64,000 nt of DNA from NCBI RefSeq assembly GCF_036669915.1, contig NC_089312.1, forward strand, positions 1,670,801 to 1,734,800. Direction: 5' to 3'. Below are positions 13,601 through 22,800 of this stretch, one piece after another. The notes below the pieces were generated by a model that ran no database searches, was not told the origin of the DNA, and saw only the letters and a list, made by a program, of their open reading frames with translations. Origin of the DNA: Pocillopora verrucosa (taxonomy: Eukaryota > Cnidaria > Anthozoa > Scleractinia > Pocilloporidae). Made by a program: the position numbers and the translations under genes. Each line of letters starts with the position of its first letter. The stretch's first letter is position 1.

Positions 13601-14803
13601 GGTTTTGGATGGTTGGTTTTTGAAGGAGAACAAATTACCTCACTGATACAACGAAGAATGATACTATTCACTTTGCACTTGTTTTTTGTTTTTTTTGTTT
13701 TTTTGGTTGTTCTCCCTCATTTTGTTCTCTGTGTCCTTCTAAGATCCTACTTTAGTGTGTAGCTCCATTCATGGGACTGTCTTTCCAAAAAGTTGCATCA
13801 TCACAATCAATTCAGAGTGGAATCTCAATTGGTAGAAAGCATACAGAGAAAATAAAACTTGACACTGAATTTTGTCATGTAAATTGAGCCAACACGTGTC
13901 TGGATTTTGGACACTATTTGATTTCAGATACTATTGTCCCATTGTGAACATAGGTATCTGAATTTAGACACTATTGTCCCATTTTGGATAAGAGTTTTTT
14001 TTTCATCCTTGTATTTATCCTTTTTTTCCTTTGTTCAGACTTTACAAGAATTTACCAGAGGTGAAAGCAAAGAATGAACAGCAGAAGCGCTTAGCTTTTT
14101 ATAGAACAAATAGATTACGTGCCCAACTTTATGACAAAGTGAGTTTATTTGTTTGTTAATACATTGTAGCATTCATATTAAAGCAGTTAGTCAAAGTGAA
14201 AACAGGCAACCTGCTTGCAACTGAAGCATAGGAAAACACCAGTGACCAAGTTAGTCTTACTTTTGATTGGCTGAGAGACTGGCGTGAGTTTTCTGGACCA
14301 ATCACTGAGTGAAGTGATACAAAACTAAAAAAAAACTCAGACTACATTTGACACTCAACTGAAAGGGTCTCTATGTGCACTTATGCAACAACATGAGAAC
14401 CATCAATTAGGAAAATGCATTCACATACATGTAAGCCCTAGTAAGCCCTAGTATGTAGGGGTGGGGAACGTGGGGGTGCAGTCGGTGCCTATTGTTAGAG
14501 GGACAGAAGGATGAGGAGAATAAAGCCATTGGCCCTTGGCATAAATGGTTAGCTGCCAAACCAGTCAGCTATAGTTGCCATCACCTTGGTTCATATGTGA
14601 CAACCCTCCTGCACTCATTTATTGTGGTTAGCATCAACAGTATCAAAAGCATCCCATGTTGTCTAAAATAAAGGCTTAAGCTGAATTTGTTAAAATTAGT
14701 TGTAAGAAACAATCAAAACAGTGGTTGATTTTCTTATTCCAGTTTTTATCCTCTAATCTTTCTGCAGAGAGTTCGCAACCGTCTCAAAGGAGCTGGCAAG
14801 TGA
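4614..14803 (+). CDS. ALMS-motif centrosomal/basal-body protein (ALMS1-like)
   Basis: Coding exons: 4614-4709, 5380-5541, 5877-6017, 6146-6356, 7859-12214, 13450-13513, 14039-14138, 14768-14803. Phases agree throughout and give 1721 aa. The C-terminal ~120 residues carry the ALMS motif (SLQEAFLYARPKFVRRSQ, then LNKRLYKNLPEVKAKNEQQK, RLRAQLYDKRVRNRL), known from ALMS1, CEP295 and C10orf90, which locate to centrosomes and ciliary basal bodies. The rest is long, Ser/Arg/Glu-rich and mostly disordered, one 4.4-kb exon encoding most of it. Exons 3-5 each begin with a related Trp motif (EQWHILENL, EEWFILGVD, EQWFELEQL). The acceptor at 7858 was chosen because it keeps phase with the donor at 6357; an AG at 7827 would not. 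ALMS1 is the best family guess since a CEP295 would normally be longer. No 47-residue ALMS1-type tandem repeat is seen. Confidence 0.85.
5550..5755 (+). mobile_element. TTAA-flanked MITE, family B copy 1
   Basis: About 206 bp in the intron after exon 3 of the ALMS-motif gene, starting 9 nt after the donor. Ends are TTAATCCTTCAACCCC and GGAAAGGGTTA. The interior shares AATTTCTCCTTACAATATC with family A, then diverges (ACCCCTGAATCACAC). Related copies lie at 27764, 44751 and 46663. Confidence 0.7.
7061..7760. mobile_element. Non-autonomous element with repeat arrays at both ends
   Basis: A 700-bp insertion in the intron before the giant exon of the ALMS-motif gene. Its outer ends are an inverted repeat (ATCGCACCATGGTTAGATCGC at the left, its complement at the right). 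Behind each end is an array of about 20-bp units built on GTTAGATCGCTCC, running inwards to about 7180 and outwards from about 7650 in opposite orientation. The centre has no coding capacity. The layout resembles foldback-type or other DNA transposons with subterminal transposase-binding repeats; I do not recognise the superfamily. Confidence 0.7.
12256..12520. repeat. Dispersed ATTGGTT-type repeat
   Basis: Begins near CAATTTTCGATTGAGTGTCG and continues with CGATTGGTCTGGAAAACTCGCGCC. Relatives in either orientation lie at 14215-14352, 25025-25320, 35045-35310, 38525-38690, 39376-39485 and 23990-24150. They account for many apparent CCAAT boxes in the window. Confidence 0.6.
12540..13360. mobile_element. 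Second element with terminal arrays, GTCGTTTCGCTAACG units
   Basis: About 820 bp in the intron after the giant exon of the ALMS-motif gene. The left end holds several units of the type GTCGTTTCGCTAACG. The right end holds the same motif in inverted orientation (for example TCGTTAGCGAAAC near 13325). An inner layer has AAGAACGTCTTAT near 12850 and GAACGTTCTTATA near 13188, also opposed. No coding capacity. The architecture parallels 7061-7760 but with a different unit. Confidence 0.6.
14215..14352. repeat. Dispersed ATTGGTT-type repeat (partial)
   Basis: Includes TTTTGATTGGCTGAGAGAC and CTGGACCAATCACTGAGTG, an inverted partial relative of the repeat at 12256. Confidence 0.5.
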
Positions 14804-14894
14804 CTTTCAACCTCCCAAAGATTATATTTTATTTCACAGTGTCAACATGGTTAATTAACATCCAAATGGTTCCAATGAAGCTTTCGTGAGGGAC

Positions 14895-14900
14895 AATAAA
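14895..14900 (+). terminator. Polyadenylation signal AATAAA of the ALMS-motif gene
   Basis: First AATAAA after the stop codon, about 90 nt downstream. Confidence 0.5.
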
Positions 14901-15252
14901 TGAGTTTGATACCCTTTTAAATTGATTCTCCGGTATCAATCAAATCTTAAAGTTTAGCTTCGGTGTTTATTCTGTCACATATTGTGACAATAAATTTTTA
15001 TTTATGACTTTTACAAGAAAAAACACAGGGACACAACCCCAATATTTAAGGTGCTGTTTCTATCAGTGAGTTTTACTTTTCAGTGGAGTTCTTGATTTAA
15101 GGTTAAAACTAATGGAATGAAGAACATATTAAAGTAATAAAGATCTATGGTACAGTTAATTGTGTTATTGATGCTATTTCTCAAAAGCAAATCACTATTC
15201 CCAAAAGATTTGGCTGGTGAAAGAAAGGAAATATTATTTGTAATAATGCAGT

Positions 15253-15345
15253 TTGATCGTCCAGGTGAGTGTAGTCCTGAGAAGGACTGTTGTCGGTAGT
15301 GGTGACTGACGTTTCAACAACCTGAGCGGAAGTCATATAGATTAC
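15253..15345. repeat. Dispersed repeat with CTGAGAAGGACTGTTGTCGG
   Basis: Contains TGATCGTCCAGGTGAG, CTGAGAAGGACTGTTG, GACTGACGTTTCAACAAC and CTGAGCGGAAGTCAT. An inverted relative lies at 40556-40665 and a short fragment at 28538-28575. Confidence 0.6.
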
Positions 15346-16530
15346 TCTGTTTCATCACTACACATTCTCAATGAAATCAATGTTATGGTAATTCTTTTTA
15401 ACTCTCAACTCAGTGATGGACACAAAAAATTATCACTACAACTGGCATCTAAGGAAGATAACACCTTATTCATAATCCAATCCCTTCTGACAGAAGTACT
15501 CTTCCAAATGCATACTTGCTAAAGGCTGCTTTTGGATCTTATACCTGTTACCCAAATTTATTATGAGTTCAAAATGAAATCAGCCTCAAATTTACAGAAC
15601 TGAAATTCTCAGAGGCATTTATTGGATCCATAGTTCTCGATACTGATTTCATTGAATAAAAAAAAGGCTTGCTGTTGTGGGGTGCTGAAAATTTTGATAA
15701 CATTCAAATTGTGTAGTTGGAGAAAAATTATTGAAAGTTCTTTCCAAGCTACTGTCAATCATGTGACAGACCTCTTGGGAAACATTCAAGCGAGTTCAAA
15801 ATTGAATGTCATGTTTTTGAGCTGCGAGTGGAGGATTCCAATCCTTTTTGTTTGTGTCTGCCTTTGCTATGGCAATGATTGACAGAAGCACGAAACTGAA
15901 TCTTCAGTTTAGTTCTTAGCCTCAAAGTTTGCATGTTACTTAAAGGGATTGTAATTGGAAACTGTTGAAATCAAAATTAGTTGCAGATGGTGCAACCAAG
16001 TGTAACAAACTTAACTTGTCTAGATTGAAAACTCTTCTTGTTTTTAACAGCCAGTAACATGACAGAACATGGACTTATCAGTTTCATGAAAGACTCAAAA
16101 CATTTCACAAAAAAAGAAGTTCTGACTTCTGTGACTACCAGTCAAAAAATAGTAATCCTTTTCAGTGTTATACTTACGCAGACAATACAACTAGCTGATA
16201 TTCCCACTGAAGTTCATCCATTTTAGTTTGGGAGTTATTTTCAAAGCAAGTTAATTTGAGTTTATCCATCTAGGTCAAGTAAATTGTTTCCTTTAGTAAG
16301 TGATTTCTCGCATCTAAACAATATATTTATATACTTGCCAAGAAGGTGGAAAATTTGACAGCTAGTACTAGCAGTTTCATAGAGAACAAGGTGATCCGGA
16401 GAAATACAAATATTCAGGAATATTTTACAGATATTTCCAAAGATGTGTGTTGCATGTTTCGCTAAGTAGAGAAATGGGTTGGCAGGGGAGAGTAATTGAT
16501 CTGAAGGCACATGAATATGCACATGTTTTA

Positions 16531-19041
16531 CTACCAACTGGAATGAATAATCCCCTTTAACATTTTGATAAAGGGTTTTCTCAAATGTTCCACATCCTCC
16601 CTTGTTCCTTCAAGTGCATCATCTAGATCTTGCATCAGATCTTCATCCATTGGATGGAATTCCAGTCCACCATAAAATACTCTCTCATGCTGTTCTGAAT
16701 CATAATTCTTTTCAAGCAAGTTTAGGTTTGGCATAAAGAAAGATGGCAGATTTCCTTGCTCAAGACAATCATCAAGGAAGTCATAGATAGCCTTCCCCCA
16801 GGTAATCACCTGGTCTTCTGATGTGTTCTGTATATCAAGGTCAATTTCTTTCTGGCAAGATTTATTTACTAACAGATAAAGTGCATTTTTCAAGAAGTAA
16901 CTAGAGATAACTTTATCTGCCCAGACATTGTTATCTTCTGGCAGATTTACTACTACCTCAGTTTCTTTGTGCGATGATTGTTCAGCATCACTTTCATTGT
17001 TTCTTTCTTCATCAGAACTGCTTGGTAGCTCTTGCATGATTTGAATTCCTGGTGCAATTTTTGAACACACATAAGTACTTCTCACAGCCTTTGCTAGAAT
17101 GTAACTGGAACGTACATGCTCTGGAAGAGCCTGGAATATTGCAGTTTCTGCTGTAGAAAAAGAGAGACGAAAGTGCTTTTCTCCATGTTTGAAAAAACAT
17201 TCACCATGTAGGGCCATCACAACGTGAACACCTTTTTCTTTCAATTTGGGATGCAACAAAGGGGTTTCACAAATATTTGGAGGCCAAAACAAGGGGAAGT
17301 GTACTGCAGGGACAAGATCAACACTGATCAGCAGATCTCTGTAAACTTGACCAGACCACTTGAGAGTAATTTTTGTAGCATTTGCACCCATTACGCAGAC
17401 ACTAACTGGTGCTAGAGAGGGGAGATCATTCCAGATTTCCTCCTCAAAAAAGGCTTGGTTTAACTGACCACTGAAGTCATTGATCAACTTTGCACTCCTT
17501 AAACTGTTGTTTTCATCCACATATTGCATAATCTCATGAGAAGCTGACAGGCACAAATCAGGTTTCAGTTGCAGTTGACAAAACATTGGGGGACTGGATT
17601 CCATGTTTGGCTCCTGGAAATGCTTCCCAAGTTTCACCATTGTACATAAGAAGTCAAATTCATCAGGAAATCCACACTTGGTGCCTTCACTGACACTACC
17701 AGAGATCTCAGGGACAAACGTAAACAGGGGATAAGCTTTTGAAACAATTCCTGCCACCCGCTGAATAACTTTGTTCACTGCAAATTTAATTTCTTGGCTC
17801 TCTGGAATTACTTGTAGTCTGCCAATGACTGGTGAAGTCAATAGTTTTTTCAGAGTTCTGTTTGGGTGTCCATTTAGAGAGAAGTCCTTTGACTGCATCT
17901 TTTCGACATCCTCTTGCTTTTTGATGTCATTGAATTCATCTTTGAGTGGAAAAAAATCAGGTAGTTCTCCGCGTTGAAAACCATTGTCCAAACACAAAAA
18001 ATAATCTTCCAAAATATCGATTAGTTGTACATAACCAAAGTACCTTGCCCAGTGGAGTGGGGTTTTCCCAGAATTATCTGGCTTTGACACTAAACATGAT
18101 TCACACCGATTCAATAAACATTTCAGTGCAATGGCATTGTTGTAGAAAACTGCGTAGTGAAGAACTGTTGCTCCATTCTTGTCCTCGATATCAACCACAC
18201 AGCCATTCCCGATTAGCTCCCTTAAATTTGCTGTATTGTCCCAGGAGCACGCCAAGTGTAATGGGGTAACACCATTTCTGTCTTTGATGCCTAAGTCAGC
18301 CCCATGCCTGACAAGGAACTGCAAGAGAGAGCTCTGTCGCATTTCGGATATCACATAATGTACGAGAGCTCGACCAAAGATGTCTTGACTGTTGATTTTA
18401 TGACCTTCAATCACAAAGAGTTTCACTAATTTTGAATGCCGCGATTTCTCCTCGTCATATTTATCTGTTGGGTTGCTGCAGTCTAGATATCTCAACATAT
18501 GCAAAGGTGTCATTCCTAAAGAGTTACTGCTGTTCACCGATATTCCTGTTGAGATCAGAAACTGCACGGTCTCTAAAGAAGCCCCTGTTTCGACCGCCTT
18601 ATGCAGGAGGGTTTCACCCGTTGAGGATAGTGTAGCAGATAAATCGACTCCAAGATCTACAAGGACTTGAAGAACCTCAACAGCATCTGATTGAAACAGC
18701 TCCAAACTATGAAGCAGTTCGTAGGTTCCATTTCGCATACGATCGGGCTTTTGCAGGGAAAATCCCCTGTCTACGAAAGTTTGGCATGCTTTTTTATTAG
18801 CATGCTCTAAAGCATGTTGAAATGGCAGTCTTCCTAGGCCGTCTCTACTGAACATATCTGCGCCATAGTTTAGGAGAAGCTGTACCATTCTGTAGGCCTC
18901 GTCGTCGTAAAAATTAATGCAGTGCAGAGGCGCGCTGCCATAATCATCTCTCTTGTTAGGATCTTCTCCCGCTTTTAAACAGTTTTCCACGGCTCCAAGA
19001 CCAGTGTTAAGTATAACTTCACTGTGTAGTGGGAATTCCAT
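16531..19041 (-). CDS. Ankyrin-repeat Mab-21/cGAS-like nucleotidyltransferase (cGLR-like)
   Basis: Single-exon, 836 aa. ATG at 19041 has a good context (ATCATGG). The frame stays open upstream but has no other ATG, so a spliced 5' extension is possible. Residues ~8-350 form about nine ankyrin repeats (typical cores GMTPLHMLR, GVTPLHLAC, GATVLHYAV, GKTPLHWAR). Residues ~395-790 are a Mab-21/cGAS-type nucleotidyltransferase: G448-S449, then E461 and D463 in DEFDFLC, and a third acidic residue D575 in LLISVDLVP, so all metal-binding acids are kept. The C-terminal helical lobe follows (SYFLKNALYLLV, LPSFFMPNLNLL), split by an acidic Ser-rich linker at ~671-698. No cGAS-type zinc-thumb H/C/C/C cluster is seen. 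Family knowledge: active cGAS-like receptors sense nucleic acid and make cyclic dinucleotides; other Mab-21 proteins are inactive. Activity here is inference. Confidence 0.88.
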   Translation of the reverse strand: MEFPLHSEVILNTGLGAVENCLKAGEDPNKRDDYGSAPLHCINFYDDEAYRMVQLLLNYGADMFSRDGLGRLPFQHALEHANKKACQTFVDRGFSLQKPDRMRNGTYELLHSLELFQSDAVEVLQVLVDLGVDLSATLSSTGETLLHKAVETGASLETVQFLISTGISVNSSNSLGMTPLHMLRYLDCSNPTDKYDEEKSRHSKLVKLFVIEGHKINSQDIFGRALVHYVISEMRQSSLLQFLVRHGADLGIKDRNGVTPLHLACSWDNTANLRELIGNGCVVDIEDKNGATVLHYAVFYNNAIALKCLLNRCESCLVSKPDNSGKTPLHWARYFGYVQLIDILEDYFLCLDNGFQRGELPDFFPLKDEFNDIKKQEDVEKMQSKDFSLNGHPNRTLKKLLTSPVIGRLQVIPESQEIKFAVNKVIQRVAGIVSKAYPLFTFVPEISGSVSEGTKCGFPDEFDFLCTMVKLGKHFQEPNMESSPPMFCQLQLKPDLCLSASHEIMQYVDENNSLRSAKLINDFSGQLNQAFFEEEIWNDLPSLAPVSVCVMGANATKITLKWSGQVYRDLLISVDLVPAVHFPLFWPPNICETPLLHPKLKEKGVHVVMALHGECFFKHGEKHFRLSFSTAETAIFQALPEHVRSSYILAKAVRSTYVCSKIAPGIQIMQELPSSSDEERNNESDAEQSSHKETEVVVNLPEDNNVWADKVISSYFLKNALYLLVNKSCQKEIDLDIQNTSEDQVITWGKAIYDFLDDCLEQGNLPSFFMPNLNLLEKNYDSEQHERVFYGGLEFHPMDEDLMQDLDDALEGTREDVEHLRKPFIKMLKGIIHSSW

Positions 19042-19804
19042 GATGTTCTTTTGCTTCAAATCGATCCACCTCAAGTGTCTTCGGGAATAAAGCTTTCTTA
19101 GTATTACAAGGTTCTTCGATTCTTTGTTTGCGCCAAGGTAAACAGATTCCCTCGGTAACAAGGGGAGGGGTGCACCATTAGTAAAGTGATAGGGGAAGGG
19201 GATGGGGGGGAATTTGGCGGATGGAAGAAATTCTTATTTCTCAAATATGTTTTGCTTGTTCTATTTTTTAGGTGGAACTCTGAAAATACGGGTTATTTTA
19301 CCCATTTAATCGATGTCTTTTTTTCTCTTGCGTTCTATTACGTACTTTTTTACGGGGATCTTTTTCTGTCTTTGCCTCAACCCCCCCCCCCCCTTGTTAG
19401 GGGTTGGCATTAGTGGCATTTGCACTGATGGATTTCCCTAGAGGGTGGGGAAATTATACGTTTGATTCCTTTGCCTTGCTTTGAGTTTGCGCAGTTTGTG
19501 CAGTTCTTCTTCTTTTGTCCAAAGGGATTGAGGATAATTATGTTTTTGCACTTCGAGCTCTAATCAGGCCTTTTTGTTTGCCACGAAAACGTTTGACGGA
19601 CCTGCGGGACCCCTGCTGTTTAGAATTAGTTTCTGAACACCTTTACGGCTCAGCTCCAGTCAACGAGTCTTCAAGCTGTAAATCACTGATAACAATACAC
19701 TGATTTTATTTGTACAAAAATGAACAAAGAATTTTGCTATGCAAAATATTATTTACAAAGTGTTTCTGACGAACAAGTCGCTGTGTACATGCACACGAAG
19801 TATC
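19042..19804. other. Upstream region of ANK-cGLR gene and end of CFAP206
   Basis: Holds the presumed promoter of the minus-strand ANK-cGLR gene, a poly-C tract at about 19381-19393, and the CFAP206 3' UTR. The block read as GGGAAATCC on the minus strand (19430-19438) resembles a kappa-B site. No other gene seen. Confidence 0.45.
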
Positions 19805-22800
19805 TCAAGTCTGATCAACATCGAGAGTAAGATCCACAACATTCATTGTTGTTTTGGTGGAGTTGCAGCCTCGCAAGCCAGCTACGAACGTGGACGGCTT
19901 CGGAACATTTGTTGATGACTCTCGCTTGGTTTGTGTTTCCACATTCCTGTAAAAAACAATAAAGGTAGTCTCAGTAAATACCTCTGAGAAGCGACACGAA
20001 ACAAGGACAGAATCGCGCGCGCCTCGCGCAAGTTTCATAGCGCGCGCCCAATTAAAATTCGATAAGCTTGTAACAGCACGAGCGCGCGCACCTCGTGCAG
20101 GTTTCACCGGCATGCCATTCGCGTGCGCTATTTAAATGCGATAAACTTCCTTTTTTTAATCTAACATAATACAAACTTGCCTTAAGTTGTTCAAAAACAA
20201 GTTTTCACCAAAGCGCAATGATTCAATTCTCACGCGAATGTTCACCTTCCCTTTATATCAGTTTGGTTTTTTTTCCACGCGCAGAAACCTCTGACGTCAG
20301 CAAATGTTATTATGACGCCAATAATTGTCGCGGTTAACGCAAAAGAATCAACGCTTTAAGTTTTGGTCGGTAAAACATTCTTGGTATCTTCTTTTTCTCC
20401 ATCTTCTTCGAAAAATCTGAGAACCATTCTTTCCTAATCTCCCAGGTAAGTGAACAAGTTGCAAACATCATTTCAAAGATCGTCAAAACTTCAACTTGTG
20501 ACGATGAAAATTACGAAAAGGCTCCTGAAAAGTTGTTCAAATGATAACAATACTTACTTAGGGAGGTACACTTGTGAGTCGTTGTCCCTCCTAAAGTTAC
20601 TCAGATTCGTCTGCACTGAATGAGTGATCTTGGTGCGGAGATTTGCCTGATAAAACAAATAGAGAGTTTTACTTTCTCTTACTTCAACGGAAGAGACAAG
20701 CTAAAGAAACGAAACGTGTGAAGTACATTTAGAAATCTTTCACCAAAGCCACAATTAGACTAATTTTCCTCGAAAAGTTGTCTTGACAAGTTTCAATAAA
20801 AATAATTGTCATCCAAATTTAGATAACTTGACAAGAAGCTTTCCGATTCTACACCTATAATACGCCAACGCTGCAAGATTAAGAGATATTGCACAAGAAA
20901 ACTTGATGATACAATGCGTCCTTCTTCCAACCCACCAATTTAAGAGCTTTCCTCCTCAGCTCCCATTCATTCCACTCGTAAGACTTGACAATATTTGTCT
21001 CCATGAAGTGAGTGTCTGTTTGTGTTCCACTGTCACACTTAGTAACAGGCGCCTCGATCATCCGTCCAGGTTCTTTACCCTGATGCACAAGATCAAAGTT
21101 AAAATTCTTCTTGAATTTCATAACTTCAAGGGAACTTGTTTCTAAGTTATAGTATGATTAGACCGGGGGGGGGGGAAAGGGGTCCAGGAATTCTTGATAG
21201 GGGGACTTGATAGGGGGAGAAGGGGAGTCCAATTATGAAAACTATTGACGGATAAGTAACTATTTAATACTTCACATTGTTTAGTAAGTATAGGTAACAA
21301 CATGATTTCGAGTGCAGTTTGGTGTCAATTAACTCGAATAAATTTTTGAAAGACGACAAAATTACACGAACCCGTAAATGTCTGTAAATAGACACAAAGT
21401 AATCAATAGTTTACCTGGGCGTAAGGTGTGATGGAGGCAAACTGTGTGTGAAGCTCCAGTAGCTGAATAAGTTCGGGAGATTTCTTAGCCGCTTCTGCAA
21501 CTCCATTAATGTAACTTCAACAAAACAGAGAAAGAGGGTGTTAATAACACAGGTCACATTCACTCAACAACGTTCATTTAGCGAATACATTCGGCATTTT
21601 CCACACCAATTTCCGAGCGAGGTGAAGCAAAATCAAGGCAACGGATAATTACTAACGAGACATAGTTTAAAATTGCTCTCTAGTAGAAACAAAAATGCAA
21701 AGAAAACAGCGCGAAAGAAGAGACCTATATACCTTTCAGGAGCATTGGAGAACTCGTAGGCAGCTTGTTTGTCACAGAAGGCGTAGTAATTGTCTTTATA
21801 ACGTAGAACACCGATCCCTGGGTTGGACGGGATTAATAAACGATCATATACCACAAGCGACCAACCACAAAAACCCTGAAAGAGAGAAATATCAAAATGA
21901 AAAAATGCGCATCAAATTGCGTTAAACCGAAATAAAAGTAAAAACTTTGAAATAAGCATTTGCCAGGCTAGACAAGCTACAAAGACGTCAAAATAAACCA
22001 AAGAGGAACAAATACAGTTGAGATTTAAACGGATAGTAAAAGACAAAACTAGACAAAATTTTGGCTAAATTTTTAAAGATGAACAAACTGCATGCGACAC
22101 GGCTCTAAAAGATTACATGACCTTACATCGATATCGCAAGCCCAGACCATTTATCAGCACTTATTGCCTTTGATATGACGAAAGTTTCTTAACTTGTTTG
22201 ATTAAGCTTGCAAATTTACATTTCCATAAACCACGTTCATAGTCTGTCGCGCGAGTTGACAGAAATTGGCCAAAGAAAAAAACAACAAGTACTACATAAC
22301 TGTTGAAACGATCCGGCCACGCGCAGTGCTTGTTTAAGTCACGCGATACTGACTAAGTTTTCTTTTTCGCTGATTTCCATTGACTAATGCGATGGACCAC
22401 GCTGGCCGGGGAGGGGAGTGTAATATTGTTACATACTGACCCGGTACTGTATTGGTAGCTTGTCAAAGTTCTTTGTAGTCTCGTGAAACAGTAGTTCAAT
22501 CTTGGGATTATCGATTTCTTTGCCATCAATTCTATCATCGTCTGAAGAACTCTGATGGAAACAAATCACCATTATTAACCTGAGAATAATGAAATATTCT
22601 ACACCACTGAAAGCCAGGGTAATTTAGAGCGGGGATGGCACAGTAGTGAGAGCTCTAGCCTCCCACCACTGTGGCCTGGGTTCGATTCCCGGTCCTGACG
22701 TTACATGTGAGTTGAGTTTGTTGATGGTTCTCGTCCTTGCTCCGAGGGATTTCCTCCGGGTCCTTCGGTTTTTCTCCCTCAGAAAATACCAATATTCCCA

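Larger units (their letters stand above)
14804..16530. other. Convergent intergenic region, ALMS-motif gene to ANK-cGLR gene
   Basis: Holds both 3' UTRs. A polyadenylation signal for the ALMS-motif gene is at 14895-14900. A dispersed repeat lies at 15253-15345. Nothing else coding is recognised. Confidence 0.5.

Noticed and set aside
19042..19161. Starting the ANK-cGLR protein 40 codons upstream
   Set aside because: The extended frame begins with TTG; the first ATG is at 19041 in a good context.
22627..22700. Functional tRNA gene
   Set aside because: Good B box but no foldable tRNA and a SINE body follows.
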